Of a DNA stretch of 64,000 bases, positions 25,792 through 36,003 are shown in pieces; position 1 is the first letter of the stretch, and each line of letters starts with the position of its first letter. The notes beneath the pieces are model-generated. The model was not told the DNA's origin. It was given only the letters and a program-made list of their open reading frames with translations, and made no database searches. Origin of the DNA: Cellvibrio sp. PSBB023 (lineage in GTDB: Bacteria; Pseudomonadota; Gammaproteobacteria; Pseudomonadales; Cellvibrionaceae); NCBI RefSeq assembly GCF_002007605.1, contig NZ_CP019799.1, forward strand, positions 3,078,001 to 3,142,000, read 5' to 3'. Both the position numbers and the translations under genes were made by a program.

Positions 25792-28207
25792 GGGCTGGCA
25801 CCATTCGGTAGTTGAAGGGTTCGCTGGTTAAGATCCCCAGAATAATCTCGTGCATGGGGTAGTTGTTGGCGCGGGCGGCGCGAATAATCTGGCGCACCTT
25901 GGGCTGATCGTTAGCTTCCAAACCCCGGCCCAGCGCGTAGATCATCAAGCGTTCGGTAAAGGCACCGGCAAATTGCTCGCGGCTGTCCATCAGCACATCC
26001 TGCAGGCCGTAAAGGCCCTCAAAGGCGCGGCCATCGGGCATGGCGGTGGTGACATCAATCGGGCGACCGGCATCCAGTTCACGCAGGCGGCCAATCGCAT
26101 CGTATTTCTCCAGCGACAGGCCGATAGGGTCCATGCGCACATGGCAGGAGTGGCACGCCGGGTCTTTGCTGTGCTGCGCCAACTGTTCGCGCGCGTTGAG
26201 CGCCTTGCCACTGGTGGATTCCGCCTTCAGCGCGGGCACATCCGGTGGCGCGGGCGGCGGTGGCGCGGCGAGTAAATTGGCGAGCACCCACTGGCCACGG
26301 CGCACTACAGAGGTGTGGTTGGCGTAGGAGGTGACCGTGAGAATACTGGCCTGCCCCAAGAGCCCGCCGCGCATGGAATCCGGTGCCAATTGCACCCGAC
26401 GCAACTCCGGGCCTTTTACCCCGGCGATGCCGTAATGTGCTGCCAACCGCTCGTTGAGGAAGGTGTAATCACTTTTGAGGAAATCGAGAATACTGGCGTT
26501 GTTGCGCACAATCGAACTGAAAAAGAGTTCGCTTTCGCGCTTCATCGCATCGCGCAGGGGCACATCAAAATCGGGGAATTCCTTCACGTCGGGGCGATGG
26601 AATTCCAGGTTGCGCAAGTACAACCACTGCCCGGCAAAGTTCTGCTCCAGCGCCAGTGCGCGGTCATCCGTCAACATCCGCGCGACTTGCTGTTGCAGCA
26701 CTTTTGGCTCGCGCAACTTGCCTTTTTCGGCAAGGCTCAGTAACTCCTCATCGGGCAGGCTGCTCCATAAAAACAGCGCCAGCCGCGCGGCGTATTCCAC
26801 GTCGCTAATACGATGTACTGTGCCGGGCGCGGCGTCCTGCGGGTCGCTCTCGTAGAGGAATAAAAAGCTGGGCGAGACCAGTATCGCCTGAATCGCCGCC
26901 GCTATGCCCTGCTCGAAACTGCTATTGCTCTGGGTTTGGGCTTGGCGATAAACCTTCATCAATCGTTCAATATCATTGGCCTCCACCGGGCGACGATAAG
27001 CCTGACGCGCCAACTTGCCGAGGATCTTTTGCGCGCAATAGTTTTCCGTAAAAGGCCAGATGCCGGGCGTACAGCTGAAGATTTTGGCGCGGCTGGGCGT
27101 CACCCCGGGGCCGATAACCTCATAGGGGCCAGCGACATTGATCTCCAATACATCGCGCGGGAAGTTGTGCTGCGCATAGCGCGGCGACATGTAGTAAGAC
27201 GGCACTTGGGTGCTGCCTACACGGGCGCCATCCACCACAAAATCCAGCGTCAGACTTGTGGGTGGCGCGCTGGGTAACGGCACTTCCTCGGTGGTGTTGT
27301 GCAGGATTTGTACCTGCTCATCCAGCGCCAGATCTTTGCGGAAAGTCATACCGATGTAGTGAGCACCGGCGGTGAGCGGCACGCGCAGGCTGACACGGTT
27401 ATCCTCCAGCCGATCCACCTCATTGTTGGTATTGGCATTGAGGTAACCGCTAATCTCGTACTCACCATCCTGCGGTGCGTAATACTCAAATACGCCACCG
27501 CCTCGTGAATCCAGCGGCAGGTAATGGCTCATACGCTCGTCGTAAGAGGGCACACCCTGATTGAGAATCGAACCGTCTTTGGGTAATTGATAGGTGGTGG
27601 TATAAGGCTGATCGGAACCCAGCCCGACGGCCAAACGGCTCACTTTGCCCGCCACCGCGAGGTAGCGATCCATCAGCACCGGCGAAACCGACAACACATC
27701 AGCGATATTGTCAAAACCATAACCCGAGTCATCGGCGGGCAGGGCTTCACTCAGGTCCTGATTGATGTGCAGCAGGTCGCGCACCGCGTTGCTGTATTCA
27801 TTGCGATTCAAACGGCGCAAAGTAGCGCGACCGGGGTTCGGGTTGGCAGACGCATAACCGTCAAGCGAACCCTGCAACCAATCGACAAACCCTTGCAGCT
27901 CTTCATGGCCGGGTTTTGGGCGACTGGCGGGCGGCATTTCACCGCGCTGGGTCACGCGCAGCACGCTCTCCCAATCAGCCAGATTCATGCCCTTGCTCAC
28001 ATCATCCAAGGCGACATCGGAAAGCGTCCAATTGCCCGCCATGCGCTCATCGTTATGGCAGCGGGCACAGTGTTTTTCCAGAAAGGCCTCAGCCTCCTCG
28101 TTATATTGCGGCGCGCTGGCAAACACAGCACTCCCCAGAACAGCGGTAACTAGCGTAGCGGCAGCGGCTGGCACAACCACCCGCACCAGACAGGTTGGGA
28201 TTTTCAT
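25763..28207 (-). CDS. Planctomycete-type di-c-heme DUF1592 protein
   Basis: A periplasmic protein of about 814 residues. It has a signal peptide (1-30), then an N-terminal cytochrome motif CARCH (C47, C50, H51). The family run follows: DUF1587 (LRRLNRNEYSNAVRDLL), DUF1595 and DUF1592 (ISDVEYAARLALFLWSSLP), DUF1588 (GLLGQASILTVTSYANHTS, then the second heme motif CHSCHVRMDPIG), and C-terminal DUF1585 (FTERLMIYALGRGLE). Two covalent hemes are therefore expected. I chose the start near 28207 (ATGATG at 28210/28207) because it gives a normal signal peptide. The frame is open back to an ATG at 28312 inside a palindrome, which I treat as leader. First gene of the six-gene operon. Substrate unknown. 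Confidence 0.88.
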   Translation of the reverse strand: MKIPTCLVRVVVPAAAATLVTAVLGSAVFASAPQYNEEAEAFLEKHCARCHNDERMAGNWTLSDVALDDVSKGMNLADWESVLRVTQRGEMPPASRPKPGHEELQGFVDWLQGSLDGYASANPNPGRATLRRLNRNEYSNAVRDLLHINQDLSEALPADDSGYGFDNIADVLSVSPVLMDRYLAVAGKVSRLAVGLGSDQPYTTTYQLPKDGSILNQGVPSYDERMSHYLPLDSRGGGVFEYYAPQDGEYEISGYLNANTNNEVDRLEDNRVSLRVPLTAGAHYIGMTFRKDLALDEQVQILHNTTEEVPLPSAPPTSLTLDFVVDGARVGSTQVPSYYMSPRYAQHNFPRDVLEINVAGPYEVIGPGVTPSRAKIFSCTPGIWPFTENYCAQKILGKLARQAYRRPVEANDIERLMKVYRQAQTQSNSSFEQGIAAAIQAILVSPSFLFLYESDPQDAAPGTVHRISDVEYAARLALFLWSSLPDEELLSLAEKGKLREPKVLQQQVARMLTDDRALALEQNFAGQWLYLRNLEFHRPDVKEFPDFDVPLRDAMKRESELFFSSIVRNNASILDFLKSDYTFLNERLAAHYGIAGVKGPELRRVQLAPDSMRGGLLGQASILTVTSYANHTSVVRRGQWVLANLLAAPPPPAPPDVPALKAESTSGKALNAREQLAQHSKDPACHSCHVRMDPIGLSLEKYDAIGRLRELDAGRPIDVTTAMPDGRAFEGLYGLQDVLMDSREQFAGAFTERLMIYALGRGLEANDQPKVRQIIRAARANNYPMHEIILGILTSEPFNYRMVPAHEKTTAAVH

Positions 28208-28305
28208 CATATTGTTTTGACTGCAAGGTTTTGATGAGCGACCAATAGGTAAATTGGGGCGACAAACACACAGCCAGAGGAATAGCAAAACCCAGTCCAA
28301 TTTCA

Positions 28306-28319
28306 TGACCATATGGTCA
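28306..28319. promoter_or_regulatory. Perfect palindrome upstream of the redox operon
   Basis: TGACCATATGGTCA is a perfect 14-base palindrome about 100 bases before the chosen start of the DUF1592 gene, at the edge of a strongly AT-rich stretch. It looks like a dimeric regulator site. The regulator is not identifiable here. Confidence 0.45.
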
Positions 28320-28755
28320 ATATTTAGTTAATTTTTGTTTTTATTATTTAAATTCAAATACTTATAAATATTTATTTGCTGCCTTGGCGAGCAGGAGTCA
28401 GCTGAAGAGAATCGCGCCCCGTGCACACTGGTCGCGCATCACACGCGCGGTTGAACCAAATGCGGGCATAAAACAAGCCCTGTGTTCCCCCCCTCCTGCC
28501 ACATTGAATCACTCAAGTTGCATATAAAAGATCGCCATTTTTCTGACGATCAAAGCAAGTTTCCACACTACTATCGACCACCAAGCTCAACAAATTTCAA
28601 ACACTCACGTCAGACTTCTTCCGCAACAGAAGCCCTGTAACTATGGCTATTTTTGTGGATAACTAATTATGAATTTTTCAATGTAGATTGACGTAATGTT
28701 TATATTGTTGAGATTATAGATAAATTTACATATCAATAATTAAATAGGGGCAGCT
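28320..28755. other. Divergent intergenic region between redox operon and RHS gene
   Basis: About 436 bases without a gene. Both ends are very AT-rich and the middle (about 28380-28500) is more GC-rich. I see no ORF worth calling and no strong hairpin. TTGACG at about 28689 and AT-rich hexamers near 28710 may belong to the RHS promoter, but spacing is not convincing. AGGGG at 28746-28750 is the Shine-Dalgarno of the RHS gene. Confidence 0.5.
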
Positions 28756-31700
28756 ATGCGATCTATCGTAGGGATATTGTTTTTTTGGGCATTGGGAGCT
28801 AGCTTCGCGGGAGCTGTCACAATAGATTCCAATTTCAATAAATATAAAGTTTACCAATCTGATTTAAACGGTGATGGCAGACCTGACTACTACTTTCACG
28901 GGGTTTCGCTATTCGTACTTATACACGGAGATATAGCTACTCCTATCGCCTTACCCGCTCCTGAAAGTTTTGTTCTTTATAGTCATGGTGATAAATTTCT
29001 AACGCCAATCGCAGAAACATATACTGATGCGCAAATAGCAACCAAAAATCTACAAATTACTTCTACAACATCCTCAAACCTACAATCCTTTATTGCCAAT
29101 GCCACGATTGATCCCAATTCAACGGGTATTGTTCAAACTCCTGTTGCTCCTGAAATAGCGGCTGTACCGGCTGCAGTTAGTTCGATTGATTTAACACGTG
29201 CTATACCGGCTGAATTTGATGTAAATAATAGCGGCCAAGCCACTTACAAAATTCCCGTTATTACTGCACCTGGTTCAGCAGGTTTAGTACCGAATGTAAG
29301 CCTGAATTATTCCAGTGGTGGCGGCAATGGAATTGCGGGATTGGGTTGGTCGCTCAGTGCGTATGGTGCAATTAGCCGTTGCCGCCAAACTGAAGGGGTG
29401 GATGGCGCAGCTAAACCCATTACTTGGACGAACGAGGATCGTTTTTGTTTGAACGGCGATAGGTTACTGCTTGATTCTGGCACTTATGGTGCTGCAGGTA
29501 GCACCTATAAAACAGAAATTGATTCATTCGCTCGCGTCACTGCTGTCGGTGGTATTTCAGGTCACCCGGATTATTTTACTGTCGAATATAAAGACGGAAT
29601 TATTGAAACCTACGGTAATACTAGCGATTCCTATAATTCAAAAAACCAATTGTCGGCTAGCAATTCAAATACTGTTTTGGATTGGGCGCTTAGCAAACGT
29701 TCGGATAGTGCAGGTAACAAAATTGTTTATAACTATGTAAAAGATAGTGATGGGCAACGTGTCGACACGATTGATTATGCCTTTGGCGCAACCAGCACTC
29801 GTGGTGCCTACCTGCAGTTCAATTATGAATCTCGCAATGATCCGATTTCTGGATACGTTGCTGGGCACGGGTATAAAACAGGAAAGCGTGTCAACAATAT
29901 TAAATCTTACAATGGCACAACAGAAATCCGTGCTTATTCTCTCACTTACAATCAAAATTCTGCATATACCACTAACGATAAATTAAGTCGTCTTAATAAA
30001 GTTCAAGAGTGTGTGGGTTCCACTTGTTCACCGGCAACTGAGTTTGAATGGGAATTGCCGGATTATCAATTGGCGGCAACGACTTATACCAAAGGATTTC
30101 CAGACGGTATTAGTGTCCATGCAATGGGCGATTTAAATGGTGATGGAATATCAGATTTGGTCTGGCTTGATCAAGCCACTGCCGGTAGCCACCAGCAGGC
30201 AGGTATGTTTCTGCCACGCAAAATTCGCTACGCATTTGGTGTTATCGCAACGAATGGACAATTTGAACTCCAGGAACAATTATTTAGCAATATTTCCATT
30301 AACCGCCCAATGCTTAATGCAAGAAGCATAAAAATTATAGACATTAACAATGATGGAAGAATGGATGTAGTAGTCGGCAACGAATATAAACATGGAAGTA
30401 GTCAAGTGGTTACTGATTACGCAGCGTATTTATCTATTCCTATGCCTGACGGCACTTGGAAACTAAGCGCGTCAGCCAGCGAGTCTTACAGCAGTCCACA
30501 AGAACTATTAGATTTAACATTAGTAAACACTTCTACTATTGAATCGGATTTAAATGGAGATGGCCTTCCCGATGCGATTGTCTGGCCTATCGGCGACTTA
30601 CCTTGGGATTCAGAAACCTTTGGTCAATATCCGGCATCTTATGTTGCATTGCGGAGCTTTACGGAGGGTTATAGCAAAAAGACGCTAAATCATATATTAG
30701 GAAGTCCGTCGTTGATTGCAGGTGTGACCTATGAGAATCAGCCTAATGCCAATTTTACTAACAATATGGATACGGCACCCATTCTAAAACCCGTAAATTT
30801 GCACGGTGATTTTAACGGAGATGGATCGGTAGACTTAATTGCAGATGTTTGGCGCAGTTATGATGGCTGTTATATGAGGGATGACTTCTACCGCGCATGC
30901 GACCGAATGGATAGTGCAACCGTTATTTACACGATACATAAGTCAAATACAGGCGTTTACGACTTACGCTATCACTCATCCAATTTGGGATTCATTTTAG
31001 ACAATTGGGATGCCGCTATTGACTTAAATAACGACGGGCTTACTGATATTGTGAGTCGCAGTTTAACATCTGGCTGGGGCATAAGTCTTAACAACGGACT
31101 ACAACTACCTACAGTTCAACCAATAAGTGTTCCAAAAAACCAATTCAACCTTGATTATGCGTCTCAAGCAAATTATGAGTCAGCTATTGCAGATATAAAT
31201 GGAGACGGGTATCAGGATTTTGTTTGGGAAAAGCCTCTAAATCCTGCATCACTCACAGGCTCCAGTGAACTCAGAGTTAAGTACTGGGATCCGTCCATTT
31301 CCCACTTTGAAGCACAAGAACACGTTATTGGTTCTTTGTCTTATAAAATAATTCAAAACTATAACAACTCAAGACAAGACCCTAGAATGTTGAATGTTCT
31401 ACGATTTAAAACAGATCAATTTAAAATGACCGATGTTAACGGAGACGGAATTCCAGATTTAGTAACAACACCGAATACTCAAACTAATGATAGCGTTGTA
31501 ACCATTCGCCTCGGGGTAAATACCAAGAAAAATATCAATAAGATAGTTTCTATTACCAATGGTTTGGGTGAGAAGAAGAAAATTTCCTACGAAAGAGTAA
31601 ATGAATCGAACCATTATTCAAGATTGGATGGAATTAATTCAAGCTCTACAGAAATTGAAATGTGTGAGAACGTTGATCACTCTGGCGTAGGTGACACTTA

Positions 31701-34700
31701 TTACACGGAGCGTATATGCTGGAAAGAATCTATAGCGAGTGTAGACGCAACTCAATTCTATAAAAATATTCACGAGCCTTGGCATTATTTCACCACTGAT
31801 GAACAATCATTACGTCCTGCTTCACCAGTATTGGAAGCATTTGGTCCTATGTCAGTTGTTACTGATGTAGAAGTGACTGCTCCTAGTGGAAGTAAAACCA
31901 GCCCTCAACAAATAGACACGTCTTCTACCGCTAAACTAAGCTACTACTATGGCCACGCAAAAATGCAGGCCGGTGGGCGCGGTTTTTTAGGGTTCAAAAA
32001 TTTCACTGTGGTAAATCGCGAGACAGGAATACGCACTGAAACTGAATATCGGCAAGATTGGCCTTTTATAGGCCAAGTGAGGAAAATAAAAACATTTACC
32101 GGAAAAGGGCACAAGCTTAGCGAACAATTTAACATTTGGGGATTTGTTAACTGTCACGATGCACTTGGCAATCCTAATACAAGCTGTGTAACCAGCATGA
32201 GCACCCAAGTAGATGCCTCCGGTACTGGCGTATTAGGTGCGGTTAAACCTTTCCTACGCAAAAGCATTACTGAAACTCGCGCACTTACTGAAAATGACAT
32301 CGCAGAAGGTGCGGTGATTAGCACCAGCACGGAAACCAATATCTATGACACTAAAGGCAATGTGCTTGAATCCAGTTCCTTCGTCACGAGTGATCTACCT
32401 GTAAAAGCGATTAGCAAAAAGACAGTTAATACTTACGACTACTCTGGCTCAACATGGAGCATGCAGCAAGGCCGCTTACAACGCTTGGCCGTTACTGCTA
32501 ATGATGCGACCTATGGTGCCGTTACCAGAACATCCAGCTTTACTTATTACACAAGTGGAGCAGCTATAGGTTTACTGCAAACAGAAACTATAGAGCCGGA
32601 TAACTCTTCATTTACTGTAACTACTACACACACCTATAACCTTGGCAATCGCACTAAATCTGTAACTACTGCCAACAGCCAGACCCGACAAAGCGAAGTC
32701 GCTTATGACTCGCGCGGGCGTTATGTGGATACCACCTACGGTTTCTTCACCAATGGCACTACCCCTGATACACCAGTTCGGCGCCTCCTTTCACAGGTTG
32801 TTAGCCGCGATAAATATGGTACGCCGACAGAATCACGCAATTACATCAGCACCTCTGCTTATGTGACTAAAAGGACTGCGACAACTGCATTTGGTACACC
32901 TTACTTCACAGCAGACAGCACTGGCGCTGCTGTAGAAATCAAAATGGGCACGGGTACTGATACCTACGGTGTTTGCACTAACGATACAAAAGTCTGGTCT
33001 ATCAGCCAGGTTGCTGGTGGCGGAACAAGTATTCAGTGTTCAGATATTTTGGGGCGTACGCGTCGCGCAGGCACCATTGGTTTTGATGGAACTAATTGGA
33101 GCCTGGTCGATACTGAATACGACAAACTTGGTCGCACCCTACGAACCAGCGCACCTTACTGGCGTAACTCCACTGAGCGCTACTGGACGTCCTATGGTTA
33201 TGACGTGTTGGGGCGTGTGATCGAAACCCGCACTCCATACAAAAGTAGCTACGTCACTTCGACAACAAAATACACAAACTTGGATGTTGAGATTAAAAAC
33301 CCTAAAGGCCATATTCGCACTGAAAAACGCGATTTATCTGGACAGGTTATCGAGGTTGTTGATCCGAATAATGGCATCACAAAGTTCGCCTACGATGCAC
33401 GCGGCAACATGCGCGAAATGCGTGACCCTGCGCTAAATACTACGACAGTGGGTTACGATTTGCGCGACCGCAAAACCAGTATGTCTGACCCCGACAAAGG
33501 CAATTGGATTTATAAATACAACAGCTTCGGTGATTTGGTTTGCCAAATGGATGGCAAGGGTCAAACCAACGTGCAGCGTTACGATATTGCAGGCCGCGTA
33601 TTTAGCCGCACAGATCGCAACACGGGTGGTAACTGCGATAACCCAACCGGATCTGTCGATAAATATACGCAATGGACTTACGACACCGCAACCAATGGCC
33701 TCGGACAATTGGCCAGTGTATCGGATAGCGCAAGTGTTGGTGGTAGTGCCCTATACCAACAAAGTTTTACCTACGATAGTTTTGGTCGTGTATCGACAAC
33801 TACCACTACTATTCCCGGCCATTTGGGTGCACTAGGCAGCCATTATGAAAAAATTACTTATGACCAATATGGTCGCGTATTCCAATCATTCGATGCAGCG
33901 CGCACCAGTGCCAGCTTCACCACTAACGGTGTGCAAAATATTTATAACGCGCAAGGTTACTTACACAAAGCGGTTGATGCGGTGAGTTATGGCGGAACAC
34001 AACAAGCGTATTACACCGTGAAAACCATGAATGCGCGTGGCAACGTAACTAGCGCAGAGTACGGTAACGGTGTTATTCAAGCTGCGAATTATTATCCAGA
34101 GACCGGCCTGACCAAAACATTGCGGGCAGACCGTGCATTGGTGTCATTACCATTACAAGACATCACCTTGGATTGGGACGAGCTCGGCAATTTGGACTGG
34201 CGGGAAGAGCACGGTACTGCAGGCGATCCAGTACGCCGCAATATTCGCGAAGACTTTGATTACGACAGCCTCAACCGTTTAAGAACCTGGGTCAGCTCCG
34301 GTGACCTGTCAGCAAACGAAACCGCAAATTACAACAGCATAGATAACATTACCGACAAAACCGGTATTGGTAATTACCTCTACGGCAATCAATGTGGTAC
34401 AAGCACCAATGCTGGCCCACATGCACTCTGTCGTGCAGGTACAACTAATTACAATTACGACAAAAATGGCAATATGCTGAATGACTCAGCTGGCCGCACC
34501 CTGAAATACACCAGCTACGATTTACCGAGCGAAATCAGTAAATCCAGTCATAAAACAGAATTCAGTTATGGCCCAAGCCGTGCGCGTTATAAACGTGTTG
34601 ATACCTCATCGACGGGTCAGGTCACTACAACTCTGTATTTGGGTTCGGTGGAAAAAGTTCATTATCCAGATGGCAGCATTCAGTGGAAGCGTAATATTGC

Positions 34701-35994
34701 CGGTGTGGGTTTAATTACCCAAACCGTGAATAACAGTGGCGTAAAACTCGGTGAAGCACAACGCTATCTAATTAAAGATCACTTGGGTAGTTTGAGTTTA
34801 ATTACCGATGAAATTGGTGCAGTTGAACAAAGCAATTACTTTGACCCTTGGGGCCGTGAACGTAAAATTGTTACTAGCGGCGCCATAAAACAATGGCTCG
34901 CGGATAATGCTAATTTCCGCATATCAAGCAAACCAATTACGACTCGCGGTTTCACTGGTCATGAACAATTAGCCGAAGTCGGCTTGATTCACATGAATGG
35001 CCGTGTATATGACGGCGCGCTCGGACGTTTTATTCAAGCAGATCCAATTATTCAAGATCCAATGCGTGTACAGAGTTTGAATCGCTATAGCTATGTGTGG
35101 AATAACCCGCTGAATGCAACTGACCCGAGTGGGTTTAAATGTGTTGGCTCTCAAACTGGCGAGGAAGAATGTACACAAACTAAAGAGGATAAGGTCGAAG
35201 AGGTAGAAGTTACCGGCAAAAAAGAAGAGCGGGCAAGATCTGTAGTAACGCTAACATTTGTTTCAGGAACCACTTCTGGAAATTCTTTTTCTGGATATGC
35301 ATTTTCAGGACAAGGCTACACAGCATTTGTTAGTGAGGATATTGTTAAAAAATATTCGGGGGGTGACTTAAAAAATATCACCCAGAAAGATATGGATAAA
35401 ATGTTAGCAGGAGCGGCTGCTAACAATTCCTTGGCTGTATTTTCTGATGCCGCGTTAGACGCTCTTGGTGATGTGGGGGGCATAGAAAATCTAGAGGGCA
35501 ATCCCTTCTTGGGCGCAGTCGCAGTTGTAGCAGAGCAATTCACAATGGGAATTGTTTTTGGTGATACTTCAATATTGTCATTACGCACAACACCTCAGAT
35601 AGAAGCAAATAAAGCAGCTGCAATGGAAGGAAAGGCAGGAAAACTACTCAATGCAATCGCTATGGTGGGAATGGTTAGGGGTGGTTTTTTGAAGGGATTG
35701 CCGAAAGCCAGAACAATGGATCATCATTTATTACCACAGCAGTTTAGGAAGTTCTTTCAAGCTCGAGGAATTGATATAGAGCAACACACTATTACTCTTG
35801 GTGAGAAAACACACCTACTGGGTATTCATGGTCGCGGACTTGGTAAGATGCCTGGCGGATGGAATGATCGCTGGCGAAGCTACATAGATGCAAACCCAAA
35901 TGCATCAACTAAAGACATATATCAACAATTAGGGCGGATGATAGATGATTTTGATTTGAATAAATATCAAATCCACCCCTATCTGAAAAAGTAG
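28756..35994 (+). CDS. SpvB/RHS polymorphic toxin with HHLLPQ-type C-terminal toxin domain
   Basis: A 2412-residue secreted giant. It has a signal peptide (1-20), then an SpvB-type start (FDVNNSGQATYKIPV, LNYSSGGGNGIAGLGWSLS). Eight calcium-binding D-x-N-x-D-G (FG-GAP/VCBS-like) repeats lie between about residue 35 and 900, for example DLNGDGISD and DVNGDGIPD. A long YD/RHS shell (about 1150-2090) ends in the conserved core GRVYDGALGRFIQADP and NPLNATDPSGF (about residue 2125). After that boundary the sequence changes to a 285-residue tip. Its last 100 residues hold D-H2323-H2324-LLPQQFRKFF, GEKTHLLGIHG and GGWNDRW, which resembles DUF2380/SitA-type predicted nuclease toxins. The gene is clearly more AT-rich than its surroundings. 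The immunity gene starts 9 bases after the stop. Confidence 0.9.
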   Translation: MRSIVGILFFWALGASFAGAVTIDSNFNKYKVYQSDLNGDGRPDYYFHGVSLFVLIHGDIATPIALPAPESFVLYSHGDKFLTPIAETYTDAQIATKNLQITSTTSSNLQSFIANATIDPNSTGIVQTPVAPEIAAVPAAVSSIDLTRAIPAEFDVNNSGQATYKIPVITAPGSAGLVPNVSLNYSSGGGNGIAGLGWSLSAYGAISRCRQTEGVDGAAKPITWTNEDRFCLNGDRLLLDSGTYGAAGSTYKTEIDSFARVTAVGGISGHPDYFTVEYKDGIIETYGNTSDSYNSKNQLSASNSNTVLDWALSKRSDSAGNKIVYNYVKDSDGQRVDTIDYAFGATSTRGAYLQFNYESRNDPISGYVAGHGYKTGKRVNNIKSYNGTTEIRAYSLTYNQNSAYTTNDKLSRLNKVQECVGSTCSPATEFEWELPDYQLAATTYTKGFPDGISVHAMGDLNGDGISDLVWLDQATAGSHQQAGMFLPRKIRYAFGVIATNGQFELQEQLFSNISINRPMLNARSIKIIDINNDGRMDVVVGNEYKHGSSQVVTDYAAYLSIPMPDGTWKLSASASESYSSPQELLDLTLVNTSTIESDLNGDGLPDAIVWPIGDLPWDSETFGQYPASYVALRSFTEGYSKKTLNHILGSPSLIAGVTYENQPNANFTNNMDTAPILKPVNLHGDFNGDGSVDLIADVWRSYDGCYMRDDFYRACDRMDSATVIYTIHKSNTGVYDLRYHSSNLGFILDNWDAAIDLNNDGLTDIVSRSLTSGWGISLNNGLQLPTVQPISVPKNQFNLDYASQANYESAIADINGDGYQDFVWEKPLNPASLTGSSELRVKYWDPSISHFEAQEHVIGSLSYKIIQNYNNSRQDPRMLNVLRFKTDQFKMTDVNGDGIPDLVTTPNTQTNDSVVTIRLGVNTKKNINKIVSITNGLGEKKKISYERVNESNHYSRLDGINSSSTEIEMCENVDHSGVGDTYYTERICWKESIASVDATQFYKNIHEPWHYFTTDEQSLRPASPVLEAFGPMSVVTDVEVTAPSGSKTSPQQIDTSSTAKLSYYYGHAKMQAGGRGFLGFKNFTVVNRETGIRTETEYRQDWPFIGQVRKIKTFTGKGHKLSEQFNIWGFVNCHDALGNPNTSCVTSMSTQVDASGTGVLGAVKPFLRKSITETRALTENDIAEGAVISTSTETNIYDTKGNVLESSSFVTSDLPVKAISKKTVNTYDYSGSTWSMQQGRLQRLAVTANDATYGAVTRTSSFTYYTSGAAIGLLQTETIEPDNSSFTVTTTHTYNLGNRTKSVTTANSQTRQSEVAYDSRGRYVDTTYGFFTNGTTPDTPVRRLLSQVVSRDKYGTPTESRNYISTSAYVTKRTATTAFGTPYFTADSTGAAVEIKMGTGTDTYGVCTNDTKVWSISQVAGGGTSIQCSDILGRTRRAGTIGFDGTNWSLVDTEYDKLGRTLRTSAPYWRNSTERYWTSYGYDVLGRVIETRTPYKSSYVTSTTKYTNLDVEIKNPKGHIRTEKRDLSGQVIEVVDPNNGITKFAYDARGNMREMRDPALNTTTVGYDLRDRKTSMSDPDKGNWIYKYNSFGDLVCQMDGKGQTNVQRYDIAGRVFSRTDRNTGGNCDNPTGSVDKYTQWTYDTATNGLGQLASVSDSASVGGSALYQQSFTYDSFGRVSTTTTTIPGHLGALGSHYEKITYDQYGRVFQSFDAARTSASFTTNGVQNIYNAQGYLHKAVDAVSYGGTQQAYYTVKTMNARGNVTSAEYGNGVIQAANYYPETGLTKTLRADRALVSLPLQDITLDWDELGNLDWREEHGTAGDPVRRNIREDFDYDSLNRLRTWVSSGDLSANETANYNSIDNITDKTGIGNYLYGNQCGTSTNAGPHALCRAGTTNYNYDKNGNMLNDSAGRTLKYTSYDLPSEISKSSHKTEFSYGPSRARYKRVDTSSTGQVTTTLYLGSVEKVHYPDGSIQWKRNIAGVGLITQTVNNSGVKLGEAQRYLIKDHLGSLSLITDEIGAVEQSNYFDPWGRERKIVTSGAIKQWLADNANFRISSKPITTRGFTGHEQLAEVGLIHMNGRVYDGALGRFIQADPIIQDPMRVQSLNRYSYVWNNPLNATDPSGFKCVGSQTGEEECTQTKEDKVEEVEVTGKKEERARSVVTLTFVSGTTSGNSFSGYAFSGQGYTAFVSEDIVKKYSGGDLKNITQKDMDKMLAGAAANNSLAVFSDAALDALGDVGGIENLEGNPFLGAVAVVAEQFTMGIVFGDTSILSLRTTPQIEANKAAAMEGKAGKLLNAIAMVGMVRGGFLKGLPKARTMDHHLLPQQFRKFFQARGIDIEQHTITLGEKTHLLGIHGRGLGKMPGGWNDRWRSYIDANPNASTKDIYQQLGRMIDDFDLNKYQIHPYLKK

Positions 35995-36003
35995 GATTTG
36001 AAA

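Noticed and set aside
28208..28312. N-terminal extension of the DUF1592 protein from ATG 28312
   Set aside because: The start has no ribosome site and lies in a palindrome, and the downstream ATGATG gives a regular signal peptide.
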